The notes: a model not told the origin generated them from the sequence alone. 64,000 nucleotides of DNA from TMP-24 sp041397305 (GCA_041397305.1 JAWKWX010000008.1:89060-153059); one strand, 5' to 3'. Counted from the stretch's first letter, positions 42,238 through 51,439 are shown. Numbers and translations are program-made.

Positions 42238-42375
42238 TCAGTGCGGACGGGCGGCGACCGCGGCCTTGATCCCCATGCGGCGCCACAGCCCGGCCCAGGC
42301 GCCGGGGAGGGCCAGCCGGGGTTCGCGGCGCGCCCGGTCATGTGCACAGGCGGACGGGCGGTTAAAAAGCCTCAT
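42238..42375 (-). CDS. Possible 45-codon peptide between the GNAT gene and kynA
   Basis: A short frame, MRLFNRPSACAHDRARREP..., rich in Arg and Ala with two Trp, reaching a stop 50 bases before kynA. The ribosome site is weak. A short Trp-bearing frame in front of a tryptophan-degrading gene could be a leader peptide, but this is speculative; it may equally be a chance frame. Confidence 0.25.
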   Translation of the reverse strand: MRLFNRPSACAHDRARREPRLALPGAWAGLWRRMGIKAAVAARPH

Positions 42376-42400
42376 TTCACAGGGACATGCGAAAATAACT

Positions 42401-42901
42401 TCATGTAGATGGCTCCCCGCGCACGCCATCGGCCCCGATGTCGACGACCATGAAGAACCGTTCGAAGACCTCGCCATCCGCCGCATGGTTTTCCATCCAG
42501 ACCACGCGCCAACCCTGCTTGAGGAAGAAGCGCCGCGCAAGATGGCTGGCGTGGACGGTCATGCGTGTCAATCCAAGCTGTCTGGCTTCGGCAAGGACGC
42601 CACCATAAAGCGCGGTCGCCGTGCCCTTGCCCATCTCTTCGGGCAGGACGAAGGCCATGTCGAGATAGCCGTCACGTTCCAGCGACATGAAGCCCGTGAG
42701 CGCCCCGTCACGCTCGGCCACGAAACAGAGCTGCGCGTCGAGCTTGTCATATCCATCGAGCGCGGGCAGGGGCGTGGGCGCCCAGGCGGCGCGCTGCGCC
42801 TCGGAATAATGGCCCGCCGCGCCCTCGCGCACCGCCCGGTAGAATATCTGCCAGCAGGCGGGGCGATCCTCGGGACGGTAACGGCGGATCCGTAGCGTCA
42901 T
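42401..42901 (-). CDS. GNAT-family N-acetyltransferase in the kyn cluster
   Basis: A 166-residue GNAT protein of the ElaA/PhnO-like type: RIRRYRPEDRPACWQIFYRAVREGA at the N terminus, then LCFVAERDGALTGFMSLERDGYLDMAFVLPEEMGKGTATALYGGVLAEARQLGL (motif A) and ASHLARRFFLKQGWRVV (motif B). Its start overlaps the kynU stop by 4 nt, so it is translated with kynureninase. Acetylation of kynurenine, anthranilate or an antibiotic-like amine is possible, but the substrate is unknown. Confidence 0.85.
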   Translation of the reverse strand: MTLRIRRYRPEDRPACWQIFYRAVREGAAGHYSEAQRAAWAPTPLPALDGYDKLDAQLCFVAERDGALTGFMSLERDGYLDMAFVLPEEMGKGTATALYGGVLAEARQLGLTRMTVHASHLARRFFLKQGWRVVWMENHAADGEVFERFFMVVDIGADGVRGEPST

Positions 42902-44094
42902 GTCACTTTGGCGCGGTGCCGATATTCGGGCCGGTCCCAGGCAGAGGTCGACATGATCTCGCCCAGGATCGCCACGGCGCCCTCCACATCCTCCATCGTC
43001 GTATAGAGCGGCGTGAAGCCGAACCGCAGGATGTCGGGGGCCCGGAAATCGCCGATGACGCCGCGCGCGATCAGTACCTGCATGATCGCGTAGCCTTCCG
43101 CGTGGCGGAAGCTGACCTGGCTGCCGCGTTCCGCGGGGGTGCGGGGGGATGCAAGTGTCAGCGTGGGGCAGGCGGCCTCGACCCCCGTGATGAATGCCTC
43201 GGTCAGGTCGATCGAACGGGCGCGCACGTCGGCCATGTCGACCTTGTCCCAGATATCCATCGATGCTTCCAGCGCCCGCATCTGCAGGATCGGCGGCGTG
43301 CCGACCCGCATCCGCTCGATCCCCGACCCGGGCCGGTAATCGAGGTCGAAGGCGAAGGGCGCCTCGTGACCGAGCCAGCCCGACAGCGCCGGGCGGACCT
43401 TTTCGGCAAGTCGGGGGGCCACATAGATGAAGGCCGGACCGCCGGGGCCGGAATTGAGGTACTTGTAGGTGCAGCCCACAGCGAAATCGGCGTCGGTTCC
43501 GGTCACATCGACCGGGATCGCGCCCGCCGAATGGGCGAGGTCCCAGACCACAAGCGCGCCCGCCTCGTGCGCCTTCTTGATCAGGCGGGCCATGTCATGC
43601 TTGCGTCCGGTGCGGTAATCGACCTCGGTCAGCATCAGGACGGCGACCTCGGGAGTGATCGCAGCCTCGACCTCTTCCGGCGCCGCGGTCCGCAGGGCAT
43701 AGCCTTGGCCGAGCGTGCGGCACAGTCCGTCGGCCATGTAGAGGTCGGACGGGAAATTGCCGGTGTCGGACAGGATCACCCTGCGGTCGGGATTCAGTTG
43801 CAGCGCCGAGGCCAGCGCCTGATAGACCTTGATCGACAGGGTGTCGCCAAGGACGACCGTGCCCCTCGGCGCGCCGATCAGTCGCCCGATCCGGTCGCCA
43901 AGCGCCCGCGGCAGATCCATCCACCCGGCCTTGTTCCAGCCGGTGATCAGCATCTCGCCCCATTCCTTCTCGGCGGCATGGGTCAGCCGACCTGCCGCCG
44001 CGCGGGGCAGCGGGCCGAGCGAATTGCCGTCGAGATAGATCACCCCGTCCGGCAGGGCAAAGGCGGCGCGGGTGGCGGCAAAATCGGTGGGCAT
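42898..44094 (-). CDS. kynU: Kynureninase KynU
   Basis: A 398-residue PLP enzyme that splits kynurenine to anthranilate and alanine. Motifs: VIYLDGNSLGPLP at the N terminus, SDTGNFPSDLYMADGL, VVWDLAHSAGAIPVDV with the PLP-contacting Asp, and CTYKYLNSGPGGPAFIYV with the Schiff-base Lys. It is first in the kynU - GNAT - kynA cluster. The upstream 127 bases, shared with the methyltransferase gene, contain an AT-rich stretch and a 10-bp tandem repeat. Confidence 0.96.
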   Translation of the reverse strand: MPTDFAATRAAFALPDGVIYLDGNSLGPLPRAAAGRLTHAAEKEWGEMLITGWNKAGWMDLPRALGDRIGRLIGAPRGTVVLGDTLSIKVYQALASALQLNPDRRVILSDTGNFPSDLYMADGLCRTLGQGYALRTAAPEEVEAAITPEVAVLMLTEVDYRTGRKHDMARLIKKAHEAGALVVWDLAHSAGAIPVDVTGTDADFAVGCTYKYLNSGPGGPAFIYVAPRLAEKVRPALSGWLGHEAPFAFDLDYRPGSGIERMRVGTPPILQMRALEASMDIWDKVDMADVRARSIDLTEAFITGVEAACPTLTLASPRTPAERGSQVSFRHAEGYAIMQVLIARGVIGDFRAPDILRFGFTPLYTTMEDVEGAVAILGEIMSTSAWDRPEYRHRAKVT

Positions 44095-44137
44095 GGCGAT
44101 CCTGTTCTGATTTATTTCATGTTTAAAATAGTTCAGG

Positions 44138-44157
44138 AGCTTTTTCCAGCTTTTTCC
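44138..44157 (+). repeat. Tandem 10-bp repeat upstream of kynU
   Basis: AGCTTTTTCC occurs twice back to back between the divergent kynU and methyltransferase genes. It may be a regulator site or slippage product. Confidence 0.5.
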
Positions 44158-44221
44158 TTGCCTGCGTCAAGGACTTGCCGAAATCTCCCGGCAGAAAGGT
44201 CGCGCGATCCGGAGTGATTGA

Positions 44222-44665
44222 ATGATCTCGCGTGAAGTCGACTATCCGCCTGTATGGCTTGCCGGGTTCGCAATGCTCGGTGGTGCGCTTGGCGCCCTGC
44301 TGCCGCTTCAACTGCCCCTGGCGCCGCAACTTGGTGCACTGATCGTGATCGCCGCGCTTGCGATGTTCGCGCTTGCCGCACTTCAGATGATGCAGGCCGG
44401 GACGACGGTGATTCCCCACCGCAACCCGGCCCGTCTGGTGACGCGCGGTCTGTTCAGCCTGAGCCGCAATCCGATCTACCTCGCCGATGCCGTATTCCTG
44501 GCGGGGCTCTACGTCAGTTGGGGCGCCTGGATCGCGCTGCCGCTCGTGCCGTACTTCATGCGCTTGATTTCGCGCCGTTTCATCGAACCCGAGGAGGCGC
44601 GGCTGGCGCGGGTGTTCGGCGAGGATTATTTCCGCTACCAGGAGGTAACCCGGCGCTGGATTTAA
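44222..44665 (+). CDS. ICMT/PEMT-like membrane methyltransferase
   Basis: A 147-residue protein with three to four hydrophobic segments. The C-terminal half has the isoprenylcysteine-methyltransferase/PEMT signature: PARLVTRGLFSLSRNPIYLADAVFL, then RRFIEPEEARLARVFGEDYFRYQEVTRRWI, where RNPIYL and the paired Glu bind S-adenosylmethionine. Bacterial members methylate small lipids or unknown membrane compounds; the substrate here is not predictable. It is alone on its transcript, divergent from kynU and 112 bases before pntA. Confidence 0.85.
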   Translation: MISREVDYPPVWLAGFAMLGGALGALLPLQLPLAPQLGALIVIAALAMFALAALQMMQAGTTVIPHRNPARLVTRGLFSLSRNPIYLADAVFLAGLYVSWGAWIALPLVPYFMRLISRRFIEPEEARLARVFGEDYFRYQEVTRRWI

Positions 44666-44741
44666 GCGCAGGTTCCCGTATATTGCCGCGACGCAGCAAG
44701 GCAGGAAAGATTCTTGCTTTCGCGCGTGAAGCGGCGCATAT

Positions 44742-44759
44742 TTTTACCAAATGGTAAAA
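44742..44759. promoter_or_regulatory. Perfect 18-bp palindrome upstream of pntA
   Basis: TTTTACCAAATGGTAAAA: 8-bp arms with a 2-base centre, 18 bases before the pntA start codon and just ahead of its ribosome site. The symmetry and position suggest an operator for a dimeric repressor, possibly of the GntR type; no regulator gene is nearby. Confidence 0.65.
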
Positions 44760-44777
44760 TAATACGGGAGGGACGGG

Positions 44778-46352
44778 GTGAAGATCGGCGCACCGAAAGA
44801 GATTTTCGCGGGCGAGAACCGGGTGGCGATGACGCCGGACTCGGCCTTGCAACTGAAGAAGCTTGGTCACGAATGCTATATTGAAGCCGGGGCCGGGCAA
44901 GGCGCCGGTTTCTCGGACGCGGCCTACGAGGCGGCGGGCGTGACGGTGGTGAAGACCGCCGCGGCGCTTTTCAAGGCCGTCGATGTCGTCGCCAAGGTGC
45001 GTCCGCCCACCGATGCGGAGACCAAGCGGCTGGGCGAAGGCCAGACGCTGATCTCGTTCTTCTATCCGGCGCAGAACAAGGATCTCCTGGAGCTTGCGAA
45101 CAAGCAGGGCGCCACGGTCATCGCGATGGACATGGTTCCGCGCATCAGCCGGGCGCAGAAGATGGATGCCCTGTCCTCGATGGCCAATATCGCGGGCTAC
45201 CGCGCGGTGATCGAGGCGGGCAACAATTTCGGCCGCTTCTTCACCGGTCAGGTGACGGCAGCGGGCAAGGTGCCCCCCGCGAAGGTGCTGATCATCGGCG
45301 CGGGTGTCGCGGGCCTTGCCGCGATCGGCACATCGACCTCGCTCGGCGCGATCACCTATGCGTTCGACGTGCGCCCCGAAGTGGCCGAGCAGATCGAATC
45401 GATGGGCGCGGAATTCGTCTATCTCGACTTCGCCGAACAGACCCAGGACGGCGCCGCGACCGGTGGTTATGCCGCGCCCTCCAGCCCGGAGTTCCGCGAG
45501 GCGCAGCTGAAGAAGTTCCGCGAACTGGCGCCCGAGATGGACATCGTGATCTCGACCGCGCTCATCCCGGGCCGCGATGCGCCGGTCCTGTGGACCAAGG
45601 ACATGGTCAAGGCGATGAAGCCCGGCTCGGTCATCGTCGATCTCGCGGCAGAGCGCGGCGGCAATTGCGAACTGACGGTCAAGGACGAAAAGATCGTGAC
45701 GCCGAACGGCGTGACCATCGTCGGCTATACCGATTTCCCCAGTCGCATGGCGGCGCAGGCTTCCACCCTCTATTCCACCAACATCCGCCATATGATGACC
45801 GACCTCACGCCCGGCAAGGACGGGGTCGTCAATCACAATATGGAAGATGATGTGATCCGCGGCGCGACCGTGACCCATCAGGGCGCGATCACCTTCCCGC
45901 CGCCGCCGCCGAAGATTCAGGCGATCGCGGCCGCGAAGCCCAAGGAAAAGGCGCGTGAGCTGACGGTCGAGGAGAAGCGGGCGCAGGAAGCCGCGGCCTT
46001 CAAGGCGCAGACGCGTAGCCAGGTCACCCTTCTTGCTGTCGGCGGCGCGCTGATGCTGCTGGCGGGTCTCTACGCCCCGGCCAGCTTCATGAGCCACTTC
46101 ATCGTCTTCGTGCTGTCGGTCTTCGTGGGTTTCCAGGTGATCTGGAATGTCTCGCATTCGCTGCACACACCCTTGATGGCGGTGACGAACGCGATCTCGT
46201 CGATCATCATCCTCGGCGCCCTCATGCAGATCGGATCGGGGTCGGTCCTTGTGATCCTTCTGGCGGCGCTTTCGGTCTTCATGGCCGGGATCAACATTTT
46301 CGGTGGCTTCATGGTCACCCGGCGCATGCTCGCCATGTTCCAGAAATCGTAA
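44778..46352 (+). CDS. pntA: NAD(P) transhydrogenase subunit alpha
   Basis: A 524-residue alpha subunit with its cytoplasmic NAD(H)-binding part (~1-375) fused to the membrane part, as in E. coli. Motifs: MKIGAPKEIFAGENRVAMTP, then VLIIGAGVAGLAAIGTSTSLGA (nucleotide fold) and RPEVAEQIESMGAEFV. A hinge with a run of Pro and Lys/Ala leads to four helices (~415-515). It starts at a GTG at 44778 preceded by GGGAGGGA. With PntB it makes NADPH at the expense of the proton gradient. The palindrome just upstream suggests specific regulation. Confidence 0.97.
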   Translation: MKIGAPKEIFAGENRVAMTPDSALQLKKLGHECYIEAGAGQGAGFSDAAYEAAGVTVVKTAAALFKAVDVVAKVRPPTDAETKRLGEGQTLISFFYPAQNKDLLELANKQGATVIAMDMVPRISRAQKMDALSSMANIAGYRAVIEAGNNFGRFFTGQVTAAGKVPPAKVLIIGAGVAGLAAIGTSTSLGAITYAFDVRPEVAEQIESMGAEFVYLDFAEQTQDGAATGGYAAPSSPEFREAQLKKFRELAPEMDIVISTALIPGRDAPVLWTKDMVKAMKPGSVIVDLAAERGGNCELTVKDEKIVTPNGVTIVGYTDFPSRMAAQASTLYSTNIRHMMTDLTPGKDGVVNHNMEDDVIRGATVTHQGAITFPPPPPKIQAIAAAKPKEKARELTVEEKRAQEAAAFKAQTRSQVTLLAVGGALMLLAGLYAPASFMSHFIVFVLSVFVGFQVIWNVSHSLHTPLMAVTNAISSIIILGALMQIGSGSVLVILLAALSVFMAGINIFGGFMVTRRMLAMFQKS

Positions 46353-46367
46353 GGGGCGGGAACAGCA

Positions 46368-47801
46368 ATGGACTATGGTTTCACCACCTCCGCCTATGTC
46401 GTCGCGGCGGTTCTCTTCATCCTCTCGCTCGGCGGGCTTTCGGGGCAGGAAAGCGCCAAGCGCGCGGTCTGGTACGGGATCGCCGGCATGGCGCTTGCGG
46501 TTCTGGCCACGCTTTACGGCCCCGGTGCGGGTCTGTGGTGGCTGTCGCTTCTGCTGGTGGCGGGCGGCGGCATCCTCGGCTGGATCGTCGCGCAGCGCGT
46601 CCAGATGACCGAGATGCCGCAACTTGTGGCGGCAATGCACTCGCTCGTCGGCCTCGCGGCCGTCTTCATCGGCTACAACGCCCATCTGGAGGCTGCCCAT
46701 GTCGGCGGGCTGGATGAGGCCGCGCGCGCGGCGCTGACCGGTTTCGGTGCGGTTCTGGCCCACAAGAGCCCGGTGGAGCTCACGATCCTCAGGGTCGAGC
46801 TGTTCCTGGGCATCTTCATCGGGGCCGTGACCTTCACCGGCTCGGTCATTGCCTATGGCAAGCTCGCGGGCAAGGTCGACGGCAAGGCCAAGAAACTGCC
46901 CGGCGGGCACTTTCTGAACATCGCGGCGGCGGCCCTCTCGGTCGTCTGCCTGCTGTGGTACTTCAACACCGGCGGTCTCCTGCCGCTCGTCCTGATGACG
47001 CTTGCCGCGCTTTTCATCGGCTATCACCTGATCATGGGGATCGGCGGAGCGGACATGCCGGTCGTCGTCTCGATGCTGAACAGCTATTCGGGCTGGGCGG
47101 CGGCGGCGATCGGCTTTTCGCTGTCCAACGACCTTCTGATCGTGGTCGGCGCGCTTGTCGGTTCCTCGGGTGCGATCCTGTCCTACATCATGTGCAAGGC
47201 GATGAACCGATCCTTCATCTCGGTCATCCTCGGCGGTTTCGGCAATACGACCGGCCCGGCGATGGAGATCGCGGGCGAGCAGATCGCGATCGACGCCGAA
47301 GGCGTGGCGGCGGCGCTGAACGATGCGGACAACGTGATCATCATCCCGGGCTACGGCATGGCGGTGGCGCAGGCGCAGCAGTCGGTCAGCGAACTAACGC
47401 GCAAGCTGCGCGCCAAGGGCAAGAACGTCCGTTTCGCCATCCATCCGGTTGCGGGCCGCCTGCCGGGACACATGAATGTGCTTCTGGCCGAGGCGAAGGT
47501 GCCTTACGACATCGTGCTGGAGATGGACGAGATCAACGAGGACTTCCCCGAGACCGACGTGGCGATCGTCATCGGCTCGAACGACATCGTGAACCCGGCG
47601 GCGCAGGAAGACCCCAATTCCCCCATCGCCGGCATGCCGGTGCTGGAATGCTGGAAGGCCAAGCAGGTGTTCGTGTCGAAGCGCGGCCAGGGCACCGGCT
47701 ATTCCGGGATCGAGAACCCGCTGTTCTACAAGGAGAACACGCGGATGTTCTACGGCGACGCCAAGAAGAGCCTCGACAGCCTTCTGCCGATGATCGACTG
47801 A
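46368..47801 (+). CDS. pntB: NAD(P) transhydrogenase subunit beta
   Basis: A 477-residue beta subunit: about nine membrane helices in residues 1-265, then the NADP(H)-binding domain (VIIIPGYGMAVAQAQQSVSELTRKLRAKG, HPVAGRLPGHMNVLLAEAKVPYD, VAIVIGSNDIVNPAAQEDPNSPIAGMPVL and the ending GTGYSGIENPLFYKENTRMFYGDAKKSL). It follows pntA by 15 bases and ends at a clear terminator, so pntAB is a two-gene operon. Confidence 0.98.
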   Translation: MDYGFTTSAYVVAAVLFILSLGGLSGQESAKRAVWYGIAGMALAVLATLYGPGAGLWWLSLLLVAGGGILGWIVAQRVQMTEMPQLVAAMHSLVGLAAVFIGYNAHLEAAHVGGLDEAARAALTGFGAVLAHKSPVELTILRVELFLGIFIGAVTFTGSVIAYGKLAGKVDGKAKKLPGGHFLNIAAAALSVVCLLWYFNTGGLLPLVLMTLAALFIGYHLIMGIGGADMPVVVSMLNSYSGWAAAAIGFSLSNDLLIVVGALVGSSGAILSYIMCKAMNRSFISVILGGFGNTTGPAMEIAGEQIAIDAEGVAAALNDADNVIIIPGYGMAVAQAQQSVSELTRKLRAKGKNVRFAIHPVAGRLPGHMNVLLAEAKVPYDIVLEMDEINEDFPETDVAIVIGSNDIVNPAAQEDPNSPIAGMPVLECWKAKQVFVSKRGQGTGYSGIENPLFYKENTRMFYGDAKKSLDSLLPMID

Positions 47802-47826
47802 CCGGCATTCGCCGTGAAACAAGCGA

Positions 47827-47850
47827 GACCCCGCCCGATGAGGCGGGGTC
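47827..47850 (+). terminator. Intrinsic terminator of pntAB
   Basis: A 9-bp stem, GACCCCGCC (47827-47835) and GGCGGGGTC (47842-47850), followed by ACCTTTTTG. It begins 25 bases after the pntB stop. Confidence 0.92.
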
Positions 47851-47919
47851 ACCTTTTTGTGCGCTGCCGCAATCCGGTTCTGCGCTATCCTTCCGGCTTT
47901 GCAGCCCAGGGAGGATATC

Positions 47920-48828
47920 ATGAACGCACCGGAACGCCCAGGCGCGCGCAAGAGCGCCAAGGACTTCGATCCGCGCATTCTGGAGATTTTTGACGGCTAC
48001 GTGCACGGCCGCATGACCAAGCGGGAATTCATCGAGAAGGCAGGCAAATATGCCGCAGCGGGGGTGACCGGGGCGGCGATCCTTGCCCAGCTGCAGCCGA
48101 ATTACGCGCTGGCGGCGCAGGTCGCGCCCGACGATCCGGCCATCGAGACCGCGCGCCTCGAATATGACAGCCCCGAGGGCAATGGCCGCATCAGCGGGCT
48201 GATGGCAAAACCTGCGGGTGCCACGGCGAAACTGCCCGCCGTGCTTGTCGTGCATGAGAACCGGGGGCTCAATCCCTATATCGAGGACGTGGTGCGCCGC
48301 ACCGCCAAGGCGGGCTACCTTGCCTTCGGCCCCGACGGGCTCTCGCCGCTCGGCGGCTATCCCGGCAATGACGATCAGGGGCGCGAGATGCAGTCGACAC
48401 TCGACCCGGCGAAGCTGATGGCCGATTTTTTTGCCGCCTTCGAGTTCCTGCGCGGCCATGACGGCTCGACCGGCAAGGTTGGTGCGGTCGGCTTCTGCTA
48501 TGGCGGCGGGGTCTGCAATGCGCTGGCCGTGGCCTATCCCGATCTCGCGGCCTCGGCGCCCTTCTACGGCCGTCAGCCTGCGGCGGGGGACGTGCCGAAG
48601 ATCGAGGCGCCGCTGCTTGTGCATTACGCGGGCCTCGACGAGCGTATCAACGCGGGCTGGCCGGAATACGAGGCGGCGCTGAAAGCGAACGGCAAGCGCT
48701 ACACCGTCCATATCTACGAAGGCGTGAACCACGGATTCCATAACGATACGACGCCGCGCTACGATAAGGCGGCGGCGGAACTCGCCTGGTCGCGCACGCT
48801 TGATTTCTTCGCGCAAAACCTCGGCTGA
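47920..48828 (+). CDS. Dienelactone hydrolase family protein, YghX-like, with Tat-like leader
   Basis: A 302-residue alpha/beta hydrolase. The N terminus (YVHGRMTKREFIEKAGKYAAAGVTGAAIL, ending NYALAAQ) is the twin-arginine-like leader of YghX-type proteins, with Lys-Arg in place of Arg-Arg. The catalytic triad is Cys in GFCYGGGVCN, Asp in YAGLDERINAGW and His in GVNHGFHNDTTPRY; VVHENRGLNPYIEDV is the family N-terminal motif. The natural substrate is unknown. The ATG at 47920 follows AGGGAGG. Confidence 0.9.
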   Translation: MNAPERPGARKSAKDFDPRILEIFDGYVHGRMTKREFIEKAGKYAAAGVTGAAILAQLQPNYALAAQVAPDDPAIETARLEYDSPEGNGRISGLMAKPAGATAKLPAVLVVHENRGLNPYIEDVVRRTAKAGYLAFGPDGLSPLGGYPGNDDQGREMQSTLDPAKLMADFFAAFEFLRGHDGSTGKVGAVGFCYGGGVCNALAVAYPDLAASAPFYGRQPAAGDVPKIEAPLLVHYAGLDERINAGWPEYEAALKANGKRYTVHIYEGVNHGFHNDTTPRYDKAAAELAWSRTLDFFAQNLG

Positions 48829-48904
48829 GGGCACGACCTTTCCCCTGTCGACGGCGCGCCGCCGATATGGTTCCCTCGCTGCGGGTTTGCACGAGGAGCG
48901 CGGG

Positions 48905-50059
48905 ATGCGGGGGCGATTGCCGGTCGGCGTGGTGGCGCTGGGGTTCGTGAGCCTTTTCATGGATATCTCGTCAGAGATGATCCATGCGCTTCTGCCGCTG
49001 TTCCTGACCGGAACGCTTGGCGCGACTGCGCTTGCAGTCGGGCTGATCGAGGGTGCGGGCGAAGGGCTGGCACAGGTCGTGAAGGTCTTTTCGGGCGCCT
49101 GGTCGGACCGGATCGGGCGGCGCAAGCCGTTGCTCATGGCCGGATACGGGCTCGCGATGCTGACAAAGCCTTTCTTTGCGCTAGCGACCGGCGCCGGGGT
49201 GGTTCTGGGAGCACGCCTCGCCGACCGGCTCGGCAAGGGGATCCGCGGTGCGCCACGCGATGCTTTGGTGGCCGACCTCGTGCCGCCCGAGCGGCGAGGA
49301 GAGGCTTATGGCCTCCGCCAGTCGATGGATACGGTCGGTGCGTTCGTCGGGCCGCTTCTGGCGATCGGGCTCATGTGGCTGTGGCAGGGGGACATCCGCC
49401 GGGTGTTCTGGGTCGCGGCGGTTCCGGCGCTGGTAGCGGTCGCGGTCCTGTGGGTCTTCGTGCGCGAGCCAGCCCGGCCGTTGGTACCGATGGCCGCACC
49501 GCCCCGGTTCGGCCGGGCGCAGCTGCGGGCGCTCGGCCCGGCGTTCTTCCACGTGACGCTCTTCGGGGCGGCGCTGGCACTGGCACGGATTTCCGAGGCC
49601 TTCCTGATCCTGAAGGCGTCCGATGCGGGGCTCGCGGCGCTCTGGGCGCCTGCGATCTTCGTGGTGCTGAACCTCGTCTATGGCGCGACCGCCTGGCCGG
49701 TGGGCATCCTCTCGGACCGGATCGGCGCCTCCGGCCTTCTGAGGCTGTCGATCCTGACCCTCGCGGCCGCGCACGGGCTTTTCGCTCTGGGTGGCGGGCT
49801 TGTCGCGGTCTTTCTTGGCGTCGCGCTCTGGGGCTTGCACATGGGGTTGAGCCAGGGGCTTCTCGCTGCGCTCGTCGCCCGGAGCGCGCCTGCGGAGCTG
49901 CGCGGCACGGCCTTCGGCCTCTTCAACCTCGTGGGCGGGTTCGCGACCTTGCTGGCGAATGCGATGGCGGGCGCATTCTGGGTCGAGGCGGGCCCGGTCG
50001 CGACCTTTGCGGTGGCGGGGGCGGGGGCGCTTCTCGCCTTGCTCCTTGCCCCCCGGTAG
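48905..50059 (+). CDS. MFS transporter
   Basis: A 384-residue major-facilitator protein with about twelve helices. Loop 2-3 carries the MFS signature (SDRIGRRKPLLMAGYG), and the region RLGKGIRGAPRDALVADLVPPERRGEAYGLRQSMDT is typical of a subgroup of putative drug or metabolite exporters. The substrate is unknown. The ATG at 48905 follows GAGGAGCGCGGG. It lies 76 bases after the dienelactone hydrolase and may be cotranscribed with it. Confidence 0.88.
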   Translation: MRGRLPVGVVALGFVSLFMDISSEMIHALLPLFLTGTLGATALAVGLIEGAGEGLAQVVKVFSGAWSDRIGRRKPLLMAGYGLAMLTKPFFALATGAGVVLGARLADRLGKGIRGAPRDALVADLVPPERRGEAYGLRQSMDTVGAFVGPLLAIGLMWLWQGDIRRVFWVAAVPALVAVAVLWVFVREPARPLVPMAAPPRFGRAQLRALGPAFFHVTLFGAALALARISEAFLILKASDAGLAALWAPAIFVVLNLVYGATAWPVGILSDRIGASGLLRLSILTLAAAHGLFALGGGLVAVFLGVALWGLHMGLSQGLLAALVARSAPAELRGTAFGLFNLVGGFATLLANAMAGAFWVEAGPVATFAVAGAGALLALLLAPR

Positions 50060-50161
50060 CGCTCACCCGTTGCAGATTTGCAAGTATACCGCAGTGTGGC
50101 GTCCGGCCATGCTGCATTCCCCGGCGCGCGCGCTATGGTCGCGGCCCGGGAGACCCAAGCG

Positions 50162-51439
50162 ATGATCGAAGACCACCCCCAGCGCTATGCGCTTGTGAAC
50201 GAGCTCCACGCGCGGCCCTTTCCGTCTCTGACGGTGCCCTGCCAGGCGGTCTATCTGGCGGTGAAGGAACCGGTCGAGGCGGCGAACCGCGACCGGGAAC
50301 GCGATCTGGGGCACTTGCGCGCGCTTCTCGACCGCCATGGCACCGCCCATCCGGCCCCGGGCGCCACCCATCATTCCGCGCAGATCGGGCGGCATGTGCT
50401 GAAATGGGAAAGCCATACCGAATTCGTGACCTATTCGGCCTTTTCGACGGGTCTGAGCGAACGTCCGTTCGATCCGCGCGGGGCCGAGGTCTTTCCGGCC
50501 GACTGGCTGACGGCAGCGCCCGGCAGGCGCATCGCCGCGGTCCTGATCCGGGTCGAGCCGCTGCCCGGTGACATGAGCGAGGTCGAGGCCAAGTTCGAGG
50601 ACTGGTTCGTGCCCGAAAGCCTCACCGCTTCCTGGGTACTGGACGAAGCGGCGATCATCGCGGGCGATTTCCAGATCGATCCCGCCGGGCTGATGCGCTT
50701 TGCGGCCTTCGTCCGCCCAGGCACTGGCGCGCGCCGGGTCGGCCGGATCGTGCAACGGCTGTGCGAGATCGAGACCTACCGGGCGATGTCGATGCTGGGA
50801 CTTGGCCGCGCGCGAGAACTGACAGCACGGCTCAATGCGCTCGATCCGCAATTGTCGGCGGTGGTGGCGGCGCTGCCCGACGATCATCGCGCGGCGGAGG
50901 CGACCTTGCACGCGCTGCTGGAACTGTCGGCCGGGCTTGAAAGCCTCGCCACGCGGCATTCCTTCCGTTTCGGCGCGACGGGAGCCTATGAGGCGATCGT
51001 CAACCAGCGCATCGACGTCTTGCGCGAGACGCGCTTCATGGGGCGCCAGACCTTCGGCGAATTCATGCGCCGCCGCTATGATCCGGCCATGCGGACGGTG
51101 AAATCGGCCGAACGACGGCTGGAACAGATGGCCGAGCGCGCCGAACGGGCAGGGGAGCTTCTGTCGACGCGGGTCGATGTGGAACGGTCGGCGCAGAACC
51201 AGAAGCTTCTCGAAAGCATGGACCGTCGCGCCGATCTGGCGCTGAGGCTTCAGCATACGGTCGAGGGCCTGTCGGTGGTGGCGATCAGCTATTATGCGGT
51301 GAGCCTTGCCACCTATGCGCTTCTGCCCATGGCCGAGGCGCTGCACTGGCCGAAGAGCGCGCTGACGGCGATCCTTGTCCCGGTCACGCTCGGTGCGGTC
51401 TGGCTGATGATCCGTCGCATACGGCGGGGAATGCACTGA
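50162..51439 (+). CDS. DUF3422 family membrane protein
   Basis: 425 residues of the DUF3422 family, recognised by RYALVNELHARPFPSLTVPCQAVYL and FDPRGAEVFPADWLTAAPGRRIAA. Most of the protein is soluble and helical, including an Arg/Glu-rich coiled-coil-like region (~305-370: RRLEQMAERAERAGELLSTRVDVE), and two C-terminal helices (LQHTVEGLSVVAISYYAVSLATYALL, ALTAILVPVTLGAVWLMI) anchor it in the membrane. No function is established. The ATG at 50162 has GGGAG upstream. Its stop lies inside an 8-bp hairpin. Confidence 0.88.
   Translation: MIEDHPQRYALVNELHARPFPSLTVPCQAVYLAVKEPVEAANRDRERDLGHLRALLDRHGTAHPAPGATHHSAQIGRHVLKWESHTEFVTYSAFSTGLSERPFDPRGAEVFPADWLTAAPGRRIAAVLIRVEPLPGDMSEVEAKFEDWFVPESLTASWVLDEAAIIAGDFQIDPAGLMRFAAFVRPGTGARRVGRIVQRLCEIETYRAMSMLGLGRARELTARLNALDPQLSAVVAALPDDHRAAEATLHALLELSAGLESLATRHSFRFGATGAYEAIVNQRIDVLRETRFMGRQTFGEFMRRRYDPAMRTVKSAERRLEQMAERAERAGELLSTRVDVERSAQNQKLLESMDRRADLALRLQHTVEGLSVVAISYYAVSLATYALLPMAEALHWPKSALTAILVPVTLGAVWLMIRRIRRGMH

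Noticed and set aside
44580..47027. 815-codon open frame on the - strand
   Set aside because: Antisense to pntA and pntB, both unmistakable; the translation is His/Arg-rich filler.
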